Source: Celoporthe dispersa (lineage: Eukaryota; Ascomycota; Sordariomycetes; Diaporthales; Cryphonectriaceae). From it: a stretch of 64,000 nucleotides of DNA. The notes beneath the pieces were generated by a model, which ran no database searches, was not told where the DNA came from, and saw only the letters and a list, made by a program, of their open reading frames with translations. The DNA is taken from positions 3,210,001 through 3,274,000 of the forward strand of contig WAID01000007.1 in the NCBI GenBank assembly GCA_016584495.1. The letters run 5' to 3'. Shown here piece by piece: positions 53,922-64,000 of the stretch (the first letter of the stretch is position 1; every line of letters begins with the position of its first letter). Both the position numbers and the translations under genes were made by a program.

Positions 53922-56900
53922 ATGCCCCTCTCGGATGACAAGGAGCCTGTCAATCTCCTCGCCTTGGGTATGTCTCCCTATCCGGCCTGCAGTGGGCTTG
54001 ACCAAACGCCGTTATATGCCCGATATCTCAGCCTTCTGACATACAACAGATGGCGGCGGGATCAGGGGAGTCTCGGAACTCGTCATACTTGATGAACTGA
54101 TGAAGCGGATACAAATCAGAGGACAACTCGCTCGGGTACCGCGGCCATGCACCTACTTCCATCTCATGGGTGGCACCAGCACCGGAGGGTCAGTTTCCCT
54201 AGCCTGATTCCGCCTCTTCACCCCTCTGACACAGTTTTGCTTCAGCTTGGTCGCCATCATGCTCGGCCGCCTAGAGATGAGCACTGAAGAGGCTTTGGAT
54301 GCATATGACAAATTTGCACGGGATATTTTCTCTCGAAAGAACAGGAACAAGTTGAGCCTGACCGAGAGATATGGAGCCGCGGCTCTTGAGGAGACGGTAC
54401 AGGGACTCGTCCGTGATTGCCATAAAGGTCATCTCATGAGAGACCACCGCCCGTATACAGCAAAAGGGCGGGTCTTCGTCTGTACGATGCCGCAGCACGA
54501 TCGGAACACGACAGTACGCCTTCGTACCTACGATCTTGAAGGCGACAACTTCTCCAAATGTCAAATTCATGAGGCCGCGCGGGCAACAACTGCAGCATCC
54601 ACCTTCTTCAAACCTGTGTCTATACAGAACGATCAGGGCGCGGTGTCGAGTTTTGTTGACGCGGCCCTAGGCCGGAATAACCCAGTCGGCATCTTGCTGG
54701 AAGAAGCTGTGTCTCTTTTCGGCACGCAACGCCGGCTTGGTTGTGTCGTCAGTCTGGGGACTGGGTCTCGGAAGATAGAGCTTGCAGAGGGCAAATCAAG
54801 AACCAAGCAGCTCGCGAGCCTGTTCAAGGTCTTGAAAGAGATCAGCACCGATACGCAGAGGGATCATGAACGTATGTTAAACATGCTCAAAGGGTTCCCA
54901 GATTCGTATTTCCGGTTGAACGTTGACGGGTAAGTACCTCCACATCAGTGTTCCCATCATCGGATGCACCCGCCAACAAGCCTCTCTGCTGGTTATAGCG
55001 GGTCACATAAGCTAATAGTTCGATCCAAGCGGCGCTGAAAAGATCAGTCTCGATGACTGGGGCAAGATTGGGCTTCTGAAGGAGAGGACAAGGAAGTACC
55101 TCCAGGACAAGGTGGTGTCGGACTGCATCGATAGGCTGGCCAAAGCGTTGTTGCGAGGCAACTCCCACGGCCTGGCTCTTGCGCACTTGGGTGAGTATTT
55201 TCAAGAACAACTTAAAATGGGGCCTCGCCTCTAATAACTTCTTAGGGGCCCTCGACAAGGACGTTATCATTCGGGACACGCAGAAGGCCAAGCCGAGAGG
55301 AAGGGCGAGTACAATATTCACCGGACGAGCTAGCATCCTGAAGACACTACGCGACCATTTCGATCGACAAGACTCAGGTGATGTCTCCCGGAGAGAATTT
55401 CAGTTGTGGGGAATGGGCGGAGTTGGGAAGACTCAGATTGCTCTCAAATTGTCTGAAGAGTTCGAGCGGAATGAGTACGTATGAGGTTGCCCCTGAAAAT
55501 GCTTCCAGAGAGGGCCTAACAATGCGAAGCTATAAAATATTATGGATCGACGCAACAGACGTTTCCACTATCGAGCAAAGCTATCTTCGCCTTGTGGACA
55601 AGGAACTCGAACCCGAACATCGGGGAGATGGGGCGATCTCCAGGCTACTGAGACGGCTAGAAGCGAGTGACAAATGGCTGCTTGTGTTCGACAATGCGCC
55701 TGAAAAGGGCCTTAGCTCGTGGATCCCGGACGGAAATAGTGGGAATATCATCTATACTACTCGCCTGAAACACCTCGAGCGACGACTTGGTCCGAATTGC
55801 GTATGTCACGTCGACCAGATGGACGTTGGAGATGGCTTGACACTCCTTCTCCGGTCGGCACGAATGGATGAAGGCGAGAAGCAATGCAGAGATCTTGCCA
55901 GGCCTATTGCGGAAGAGCTTGGGTACCTCCCTCTGGCACTTGACCAGGCTGGTGCTTGTAAGCTGACCGTTCCCTGTTTGAATTTGGGCTTAATAACACC
56001 TCTTTTTTATTTGTTCCTTTCTTCCTCCTTCTCCATTTTTGCTAGCTCTGTTCCCAGGGAATTACTGACATTGTGTTTGCCAGACATACACATGGCCCCA
56101 TGTCCAATTGAGCGGTTCCTGGAGAAGTTCAATGTCCAGAAGGATGCATTGTTAAGCAACCCGAGATTCAAGGGAGAAGATGACATTCGTAACTTGCCCG
56201 TGTATGCGACTTTCAACATCTCTTGGGACGCTATCAAGGCATATGCGGACAAGAGGAAGGATGTCGAACGGGCAACGGAAGCACGGGTTGCATTGCAGCT
56301 GCTCAACCTACTGTGCTTCTACCACAATGAGGGATTCATCGCTCAGATGTTCGGATATGCCGCCGTGCGGAGAAGCGAGTACGGTATGACCTCTGAGCAC
56401 CCCATCCAGGCAGAAGGGATCTCACTCGACTACCTTGTACATATGGGTTACACGGATGACTTCGATATCCCTGCCACCGATTGGAAGCGTGATGATTTCG
56501 ACATGGGCATCAGGTTCCTGGAGGAGTTCTCCCTTCTCAAATACGACTACCCCAACTTGCACAGCAACATGCACGTCCTAGTACACGAGTGGGCGCGGAG
56601 ACGCCTCTCCCCGGGACAAAGAGCCGAATGGGGAGCAGCGGCCAGATGCATCCTCCTGGACTCGCTCTGTAGTGCAGAAACGGGCTCCTCTATAGCTCAT
56701 CGACGTGAGATGCTTGTGCACCTCGATGCATGTGTCAGGCTCGTCGATGTTGATGGCCATAGACTTGAGCTCGAGTCCCAGTATCATTCCGATATTGCCA
56801 TAGTATACCAAGCCGCCAACCGGATCGACGATGCCAGGCTGGCACATGAGAGGTCGGTCCTCTTCGCCTTTCGCCACGCGGGAGGATCCTGGACTGAAGA

Positions 56901-58197
56901 TGCTCTCTTGCACATGGTTATGCAAGGGATCTTCCACGAGCGCCACAAAGAAATCGCCCAAGCAGAGCAGATTTGGCACGAGATCCTAGACCGGTATCAG
57001 CTTGTGGTCGATCAAGCTAAACAGCAGGCAGTCTCATCTAGAAAGGCAAAGCGTTCAAGACCGAAGTTGTCGAAAGATAAAGACAAGGCCGACAATTGCT
57101 GTCAGGAAGTTCTTGATTTTAAACGGGCCAGGGATGTCAAAGTCTTCCTGGCGAATTTGTACCTCGACCATGGTCACTATGATTCGGCGGAGCCACACCT
57201 TTTAGACATCGTGGAATGGGCCAATAAGGACACCGACAGAGAGACGGACGATAACGTTATCACAGCCCGTCGTCGTCTTACGGATGTGGCAGGACAGTCT
57301 AGCTCCCAGTCGCCCGAAACGTCGGAGCAGGCAAAAGCAAAATGGCTCACAAAGTTAAGGGAGCTCGGCCCTAACGACGTCCGCACCCAAAGGCAGCAAG
57401 GACGCTTTGCCAACTGTCTTATGAGAGAGGGAAAACTGGAGGAGGCCGTGGAGGAGTATAGTCTCATATGGGGTTGGCACTGCGAGAATTACGGCAAAGA
57501 GTCAAACATAACTATGGAGGCTTTTGACACTCTGGTGCATGTACTACACAGAGTGGTGCACTGCCATCGTTTTACAGCCGGTGCACTGATGAGCACGTTT
57601 GGTCGGAAGCACGCGACGTTCGGACCCGAACATCCTGAAACATTGGAAGCCCGGTATCAGTTGGCAGATACTCTCTACGATATGTGTGCCCTTGGAAAGG
57701 CACTGGAGCTGTCCGAGGGCTCTGTGAAGATCGCGAGAGCCATTTACGGGGAAGGCGCCTCGACAACACTTCGTTTCGCCGACCAAGACCGGAGAATCCG
57801 CGAGCTCTACGAGACACTGCCCTTGTTCATGCGGCTGAGGATTATACAGGACAGGATTCAGGAGGAGAAGGAGGCATCTTTGAAGTACCCTTTCCTCCAG
57901 GAGTACTGTGATTTGCTCGCAGACTGGGAGCCGCAGCCGATTGCAACACCTTTGACAGCCGAGGGCACAGAGGTTCGAGTCGTCACGGAGGAGATCCCTT
58001 TGAGCTTTGATCTCGCCTTACGCTACAAACAGCTGGACGTGGCCGCTGCCGATACCCAGATTCCAGCTCTGAGGGAGATCGCACCGTTGACCTGGGTGGC
58101 GCTTGTTGGGGACACGAAGAGTGACCCAAAATTCCGTTATCCGAAACGATACTTTGACGAAGAATGCCTTGAATTTCACAGCAAGGGACTTTTCTAG
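53922..58197 (+). CDS. NLR 1: patatin - NB-ARC - TPR receptor
   Basis: Exons 53922-53967, 54050-54188, 54246-54929, 55030-55190, 55246-55474, 55530-55957 and 56084-58197; sum 3801 nt, 1266 aa, all phases match. The patatin-like phospholipase domain (about 10-310) has the oxyanion motif DGGGIRG, the nucleophile elbow GTSTG (about 57-61) and the catalytic Asp in VDAALGRNNPV (about 200), so the dyad is intact. NB-ARC: P-loop GMGGVGKT (about 400), kinase-2 WLLVFDNAPE, NIIYTTR, LPLALDQAGA and an MHD-like NMHVLVHEWARRR. The C-terminal half is helical with TPR-like units (e.g. FLANLYLDHGHYDSAEPHL, RFANCLMREGKLEEAVEEY, LADTLYDMCALGKALEL), then a unique about 140-residue tail. The architecture matches fungal NLRs such as Neurospora PLP-1, an allorecognition death trigger; that role here is inferred. 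Exons 2-3 reveal orthologous intron positions with NLR 2. Confidence 0.92.
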
Positions 58198-58937
58198 AGC
58201 TCGCTTGCATGTATCAGCCATAGAATTTGATTATTCTCTTGACTCCATACACGCGTCCCCTTGACACTCTATGACCGATGGGACTGAGACAGCGGCGGTC
58301 TTTTGGCATATACAAACTGCTGAAACCCAGAAATGACGCCGACCTTATCGATCATTTATCAATCAATGTTCACATACAAGAAATCTGCCACAATTGAAGA
58401 TCACGTAGCCTCGAATATCCGCTTCGCATCGACGGCTTCGTGGCATAATATTTGGTCGTATAAAACAAAATATTGTCAATCAGTCTCCCGCTGTGCAGAC
58501 AATCTCAGATCAGTGAGGACAAGCACAGCGGGAGGAGGCTTGGGGGGGGGGGCTGCGCAATCTCTGATCCGGCCTGCGCCACCCAGGACCCCCTGACCCC
58601 TATTTCTGATAGGTTAGATTAGTCTGTCTGCCTTTTATTATTATTTTTTTTTATATCATTTTTTACACATCGGTGGAAAGAGATGCACGTTAATGCCGTT
58701 GGATGCACAGGAGACGGCTACATGCAGCGCCAAGGTGGGTGGGTACTATGAACTCTCGCTGTGGTATCAGGCGAGAAGGGTCGATCGATGGGTCCTCTGC
58801 AACCGCCTACATATACTTTTAAGCGCCCTGCGTGCTGTCCCTGGTATGATCTCTCCCGAAGGCCTGCAGCAGGCGCTTTTAGTCTCTGAAGCCCAATCTC
58901 GTCAGCCTTTTATCGTTGTTTCCAGTAATATTCGATA
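58198..58937 (+). repeat. Inter-NLR spacer with upstream part of duplication unit, copy 2
   Basis: 740 bp between the NLRs. From about 58469 on, blocks match those upstream of NLR 1 in order and spacing, including GAGGACAAGCACAGC and ATGGGTCCTCTGCA. A G10 run lies at 58542-58551 and a T-rich block at about 58634-58665. The first about 270 bp is probably the 3' flank of NLR 1. Confidence 0.7.
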
Positions 58938-61900
58938 ATGTCACGTTCGGATGAGAAGGAGCCTGTCAATCTCCTGGCCTGCGGTATGTCCCTGTACAGA
59001 AATGCAATTGATCGCCCCTCGAGATATCGTTCTCTGAGTATTCTAATACAAAGCAGATGGCGGCGGGATTAGAGGAGTGTCAGAGCTCATTATCCTTCAC
59101 GAGTTGATGAAAGCAGTACAGGAGAAAGGAGAGCTCGCCCGAGTGCCGAAGCCATGCGACTATTTCCATATTATCGGTGGCACTAGCACTGGAGGGTCAG
59201 TCTTCTCAACCTTTCTCTATAAATCCTACTAATGTCTTCTTGCTCTAGCCTCGTTGCTATCATGCTTGGGCGTCTGCGGATGAGCACAGAAGAAGCCATC
59301 GCATCCTATGATAGCTTCGCAAGTGAAATATTTGCCAGGCGGCGCTTCAGCTTAGTCGAAAAGTACGAGGCCAAGAAACTCGAGGCTACTGTCCAGAAAC
59401 TGGTCCGGGATCAGGGCAAGGGCAGTCTGATGCGAGACGGACGGCCGAGGGATGCTAAGGGCCACGCATTCGTGTGTACGATGCCGGAGCAGAAGCATCG
59501 GCAGACTGTGTGCCTGCGGACTTATGAAGTCGGCGGCGACAAGTATCCGAATGTGCTCATCTACCAGGCAGCGCGGGCGACGACTGCTGCTACAACATAC
59601 TTCCGACCGATGCCTTTATGCGATGAGGACGGCCGCGAGGACAAGTTTGTCGATGCGGCACTCGGGATGAATAACCCCATCTCAATATGTCTAGAAGAGG
59701 CAGCCGAATTGTTCGGGCCGCAGCGCACGCTGGGCTGCATGGTGAGTCTAGGAACGGGGTCTCGGCAGGTCGAGATGCAGCCTCACGGGTCCAACCCGCT
59801 CAGGTTCATCGTAAGCACGGTGAAAGTCCTCAAGGAGATCGGCACGGACTCGGAGAGGGACCATGAGAGGATGAGAGCCCATTTCGGAGATTACGATAAC
59901 ACATACTTCCGCTTTAATGTTGAGGGCGGCGCCCAAGGTATCGAGCTTTCGGACTGGAAGAAGATTGGCGAGCTTAAGGAGAAGACCCAAGCGTATCTGC
60001 AGACGCCTGACATCAAGAAGAATATCGATGACCTGGCTGATGTGCTTGTGCATCACCGTACCCATGGTCTTAGGCTTGGCAAAGGACGTACGTGGCCCAT
60101 TCGCTCCCCCCCCCCCCCCCTTCTTTTCTTCGTTGTAATCCAAAGTCACTAAGCATGGAACGAATGATAGTCGCCATCGACAAGGATATGACGATACCTT
60201 CTCATCCGCGATTCATCCGAAGAGGAAGATCAAGCAATACCTTCACAGGCCGAGACGATATCCTGAATAAGCTTGATGAGGTTTTCGGACCTCGCGCGCC
60301 CGGGGACACGTCCAGAAGAGAGTTCCAGCTGAGAGGTTGGTATAGCCCAGACCCACCAAATTGGCTGGAGATGATAGCTGAGCAAACACAGGCATGGGCG
60401 GTGTGGGCAAGACCCAAATAGCTCTCAAGTTTGCAGAGCGTAATGAGCAAAGGTATGTAGAGACCAAAGTTCGGTATAGGCAACGCAGCGCTGATGACAG
60501 GTATCAGGTTCAATATTATGTGGATCGATGCCACGAACGTGGTGACTATCGAACAAAGCTTCCATCACATCTCCACCACCCTTTTCGAGACGGATGGAGA
60601 CAAGGAGCCTGTGGAAAAGGTTCTCAACTGGCTTAGGAAAACCACTGAGGAGTGGCTGCTCATCTTCGATAACGCCCCGGACTCAGGTCTATTTCAGTAC
60701 CGTCCGGACGGCGACACCGGTAATATTCTCTACACGACCCGACACCAAAACCTGCAGCCGCGCCTACAGCCCGGAATTATCCAGGATGTCGAGGAGATGG
60801 AGATTCAGGACGCCGCGCAGCTCCTGATCGCGTCTGCACAGGTGCCGACCAACACCGAGGCCAACAGAAAGGTGGTAGACGACATTGTCAGAGAACTCGG
60901 GCTCTTGCCGCTGGCCATCGACCAGGCCGGAGCGTACATACACATGGCACCGTGTCAGCTTGACAAATATCTGGGCGTCTTCAACGAGCAGAAGCGGGCG
61001 CTTCTCAAGGACCCGCATTTTGCTGGCGGAGATGAGGCTCGTCACATCGCTGTCTATGCCACGTTCAATATCTCGTACAAGGCCATCAAAGCTTGCTCGG
61101 AGAAGAGAGGAGACTCGGACAAGGCGAGGTATGCGGAGGTTGCCCTCATGCTCCTCAGGCTCCTTTGCTTCTACCACAATGAAGGGCTCCTGTTCGTCAT
61201 CTTTCATTCTGCTGCCAAGGAAAGATACAAACTCGACAGAAATACATTCTTTCCATTGAAAGCCGGAGACGTTGATCTCAATGAGCTGGTAGAGATCACA
61301 GAGTGGGATATGTCGCCGGAACTCCCTGATGGTCAGGCTTGGGACAACTCGACCTGGATCGAGGCTATGAAAGTTCTAGATGAGTTTTCTCTTATCCAAT
61401 TTGGAGCCTCGAATGGGTACAGTAACATGCACGTTCTTGTGCATGACTGGGCCCGGAACCGCATGGCAGATGAGGAGAAGAGGGAGTGGGGCCTTGCTGC
61501 TCGATGCCTGCTCATGGATTCAATCAGCATGGACAAGAATCTTCTGGCAGCCAGTTGGCATAAGAACATTATGCCCCATCTTAAACTCGTGATGAGATAC
61601 GCCAACGTACCGCACGCTGACCTGGGGCTCGAGAGTGAATATCAGATCCGCATGGCACACGTCCTTCGCCAGTCCCAGAATTTCAAGGACGCCCACACCG
61701 CTCTGGAACAGGCCCTGGACCATCGCAAGATAGAATTCGGCCTTGATGACCCACAAACACACAATGTCATGCGAAAACAAGCAGGGCTATACGAAGATCA
61801 AGGCCTCTTCGCAGAGGCTGAGAATATTTTGCTGGAACTCATTGATCGGCGAAGGCTCCATATCCGAGATACAATGTGGACTGCTGCCCTCGCGATAGAC

Positions 61901-63214
61901 TCGACTGATGAGGAGCAGGAGTTTGAGATGCCGGAGTTTTATTCCGAAAAGCTCCTTGACAATAATGCCCTCATGACAGACACCAGGCAACTGATTATTG
62001 TGCTCTTGAAGATGGATTCAATACCAGCTGTTGAGAAACTGATGGCTGATCTGTTGAGTTGGACGACAGAAAAGTACGGTCAAGATAGCAGCGAGGCCCG
62101 TTTCTGGCAGAACAACCTGGATGGATTGCGCAGACGATTTGACGTGCGTGAGGGCACAGAGGATAGCGATTTGCTCATGGAGAGGACCCGGGAGCAAGTC
62201 GCTTTGCTCGTGGAGAAGGCCCAGGAGCAAGTCCAGATCATGACCGAGCAATACGGACCTTTCGAGCCCCAGACCCTCGAAGCACAGCAACAGCTTGCCA
62301 AAGTCCTGATCAAAGACGGCGCATTCCAAGGGGCAGACCGTCTGCTCTCACATATAATCGAATACTGCGAGCGTACGTATGGTCAAGGTTCACTCCAACA
62401 CATAGACGCCATGCATGCGATCTGCAAATCGTTAAATGAGCAGATGCGCCCCTATGAGTCTGACCCGATCCTCGTTGATGTGTTAGACAGGTACAGGATT
62501 CTACTCGGGCAACGACACCCGAAGAGACTGGAAGCCCTACACACACTCGGTTACTGCCGCTCTCTTAAGGGCGACCTCAAATCAGCTATTTCGATCATGG
62601 AGGAATGCCTCGACTTGAGAATGGAGGTTCTGGGGCCCGATCACAGGCACACGAAGATGACTGGCGTCATCCTTGAAAGAGTTCGGCACCTTGACGGATC
62701 GGTGCCGGCATGGAACAGAGACAGCTTGAAGGAGATGGCTGTAAACAATAGCCTAAGAAGTCTGGGAGATCTCGCACCGGAATGGATGAAGCATTGGAAA
62801 CGAGGTATGTGGTTGGACATGGCCTGCCCCTCTTCCCGGTCAACTTCCCCAGGCGACTATCATTATAAGCAAGAGGTATGCATTCATTGCGCACCAAACC
62901 CTGCATCAGGTGTAGGGAGAGGCTAATCTTTAAATCCACCTTCTGCAGAGCCAGAACAGGCGGCTATACTAGCTCAGGCTGCCCGGGGCGAACCAATACA
63001 GGAGTATCGGATGGTTCAGAAGAAGGAAAATGGAATATGGACACATGTGATCGAGGCATATGGCTATAATCCTCCCGAACAAGTGATGAGGGCAGCCCAG
63101 TCCAAGGCTGATAGCAGTGGCAGAGATGATGATGATCAGTCTGTGAGCGGACATGGGCCTGAGGAGGAACGTCGGTCAAGGAAAGGGAAAGAGGTAGAGA
63201 CGCGAAAGGACTGA
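58938..63214 (+). CDS. NLR 2: patatin - NB-ARC - TPR receptor
   Basis: Paralogue of NLR 1. Exons 58938-58983, 59057-59195, 59249-60087, 60171-60335, 60392-60452, 60508-62804, 62853-62875 and 62951-63214; sum 3834 nt, 1277 aa. Patatin: DGGGIRG, GTSTG (about 57-61), Asp in VDAALGMNNPI (about 197). NB-ARC: GMGGVGKT (about 397, on a 61-nt exon), WLLIFDNAPD, NILYTTR, LPLAIDQAGA, NMHVLVHDWARNR. The TPR array is of kinesin-light-chain type (e.g. HVLRQSQNFKDAHTALEQAL, AGLYEDQGLFAEAENILLEL, LGYCRSLKGDLKSAISIMEE) with a predicted coiled segment DLLMERTREQVALLVEKAQ. The last two exons encode a charged, disordered tail absent from NLR 1; the 48-nt intron before the 23-nt exon is short, so this end is less certain. 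Function in self/non-self-triggered death is inferred from architecture. Confidence 0.9.
60107..60120 (+). repeat. C14 homopolymer in an NLR 2 intron
   Basis: C14 tract within intron 60088-60170, upstream of the exon that resumes AIDKDMTIPSHPRF. Such a run is prone to length error but lies in non-coding sequence. Confidence 0.8.
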
Positions 63215-63309
63215 GGGAACTCGATATCAAAACGATGTTGCAGTGGCCTTTAGATCTTGTTTTCTTATTGGATATGAATCCGCCTCTAATAGATTCTTTA
63301 TCCATGCTT

Positions 63310-64000
63310 TCATGTTTGCATAGCCTCGGATATCCAGTTCGCCTGGATGATGCTAATCTTCTTGGCATAATTCTTGGTTGTAAAGACATGTTCAAGGAAC
63401 ATGATGGCCTCTCTCTTCTGTCCGTGCATGACACTCGCGGGATGAATTGCGACGACATGTTTTCCAAAGGTTGTCACATAGCTGGCGTCTGGTGCCAAGA
63501 GGGCGGTCTTCATCGCGAACCCGGTCAGGAAACATTTCAGGATGACCTCGGCGCGCTCCGGCGATGTGGGCGTGAATGGCTGAGGGTCCTGCGGTGGAGC
63601 GTCGGTGAGCATCTTTTCTTTGAGGCATAAGCCCCGTAGCTGCTTGCGGATGTTGAGCGCTTGCTTCATGACCCTCGTGTTGACTTTTTCTGCGCTTGCA
63701 CCAGTCGACCCGGTCGGCATGTTCTGCCGTATACTGCTGCACCGTGGTGAGGTAGGTCAACAGATCACCCTCGCGGCGGTATAACTCCTTCCGGATTTCT
63801 TGTATTTCCTCGATCTCCTCCTCGGAGCGGAGTTGATAGAAGATGTCGTCTCCGGCTGTGAGACAAGCAATGATGTCGATGACTTCCAGGAGGCAATCGT
63901 TCTTGGGATCTCCTGCCGCAAGTAAAACCCTCCCGTACGGGGCGGTGACGGGGAAGTACGCCATTCTCTTTCCCATCTCGGTCAGAGACCCATCATCCGC
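63310..64000 (-). CDS. DEAH-box RNA helicase, C-terminal part (DHR2-like), truncated by window edge
   Basis: Only the C-terminal helicase-associated (HA2) and OB-fold region is in the window; the 5' part lies beyond 64000. Visible: LTEMGKRMAYFPVTAPYGRV, LEVIDIIACLTAGDDIFYQL, KELYRREGDLLTYLTTVQQY, EHADRVDWCKRRK, VNTRVMKQALNIRKQLRGLC, VAIHPASVM and KISIIQANWISEAM. This matches DHR2-type ribosome-biogenesis helicases more than the splicing DEAHs, but the catalytic half is unseen. The frame breaks between KRRK and VNTRVMKQ. One A fewer in the A5 run (TTTTT at 63685-63689 on the plus strand) restores it. Convergent with NLR 2, only about 95 bp apart. Confidence 0.82.

Noticed and set aside
1..64000. 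CRISPR arrays, prokaryotic operons, biosynthetic gene cluster
   Set aside because: No regularly spaced repeats, the genes are intron-bearing and fungal, and the single BVMO and FAD oxidoreductase have no neighbouring PKS, NRPS or terpene genes.

Overview
The window reads as nuclear DNA of a filamentous ascomycete (Pezizomycotina, most likely a Sordariomycete). Genes are broken by short introns of about 50-150 nt with GTATGT/GTAAGT/GTGAGT donors, CTAAC/CTGAC-like branch sites and CAG/TAG acceptors. Coding DNA is GC-rich, intergenic spacers of 0.4-4 kb are rich in microsatellites, and the gene set is typically fungal. I recognised no rRNA, tRNA, CRISPR array, prokaryotic operon or intact transposon. 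Gene models were built by hand from the sequence. Where a family is recognisable, exon phases were checked and summed to whole codons, except where a frame break is stated.

Layout. 0.3-1.6 kb (+): an unrecognised acidic protein whose frame breaks in a C6 run. 2.1-4.0 kb (-): ADE2, AIR carboxylase. 4.9-6.6 kb (+): a six-exon DUS4-type tRNA dihydrouridine synthase. 7.1-8.0 kb (-): ATP14, F1Fo ATP synthase subunit h. 8.8-10.2 kb (-): a secreted/membrane DOMON-cytochrome b561 protein. 10.2-13.8 kb: gene-poor. 13.8-15.4 kb (-): a Psk1/Ypk3-type S6-kinase-like AGC kinase. 16.4-18.1 kb (-): PRP4 of the U4/U6 snRNP. 18.6-20.2 kb (+): a Pch1/Bur2-type cyclin T. 21.8-24.6 kb (-): SCH9, with a candidate distal first exon at 27.2 kb. 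30.8-32.7 kb (+): a secreted FAD-linked oxidoreductase. 32.7-37.0 kb: gene-poor, with a nested hairpin. 37.0-38.0 kb (-): SDH2. 39.2-40.6 kb (+): a PTC7-like mitochondrial PP2C phosphatase. 42.6-43.4 kb (-): a Ser/Thr-rich GPI-anchored Kre9/Knh1-like wall protein. 46.4-47.6 kb (-): an HPM1/METTL18-type protein-histidine methyltransferase. 49.7-51.8 kb (+): a type I Baeyer-Villiger monooxygenase. 52.2-52.9 kb (-): SDHAF3/ACN9. 53.9-58.2 kb and 58.9-63.2 kb (+): two tandem patatin-NB-ARC-TPR NLR genes. 63.3 kb to the edge (-): the 3' end of a DEAH-box RNA helicase (DHR2-like).

The most interesting element is the tandem NLR pair. Both encode patatin-like phospholipase - NB-ARC - TPR receptors, the architecture of Neurospora PLP-1, which triggers allorecognition cell death. 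They derive from a duplication of about 5.05 kb that also copied the promoter, and they have since diverged in TPR array, C-terminus and intron positions.

A second theme is technical. At least four conserved genes (ADE2, ATP14, the BVMO, the helicase), probably also gene 1 and possibly SCH9 and HPM1, are put out of frame by single-base length differences in homopolymers. In ADE2, ATP14, the BVMO and the helicase the homologous residues resume immediately in another frame, so assembly error is likelier than pseudogenisation.

Most genes are housekeeping: TORC1 effector kinases, splicing and transcription elongation, respiratory complex II and its assembly factor, ATP synthase, tRNA modification and purine synthesis. 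The NLR pair, the wall protein, the BVMO and the secreted oxidoreductase form the accessory complement.
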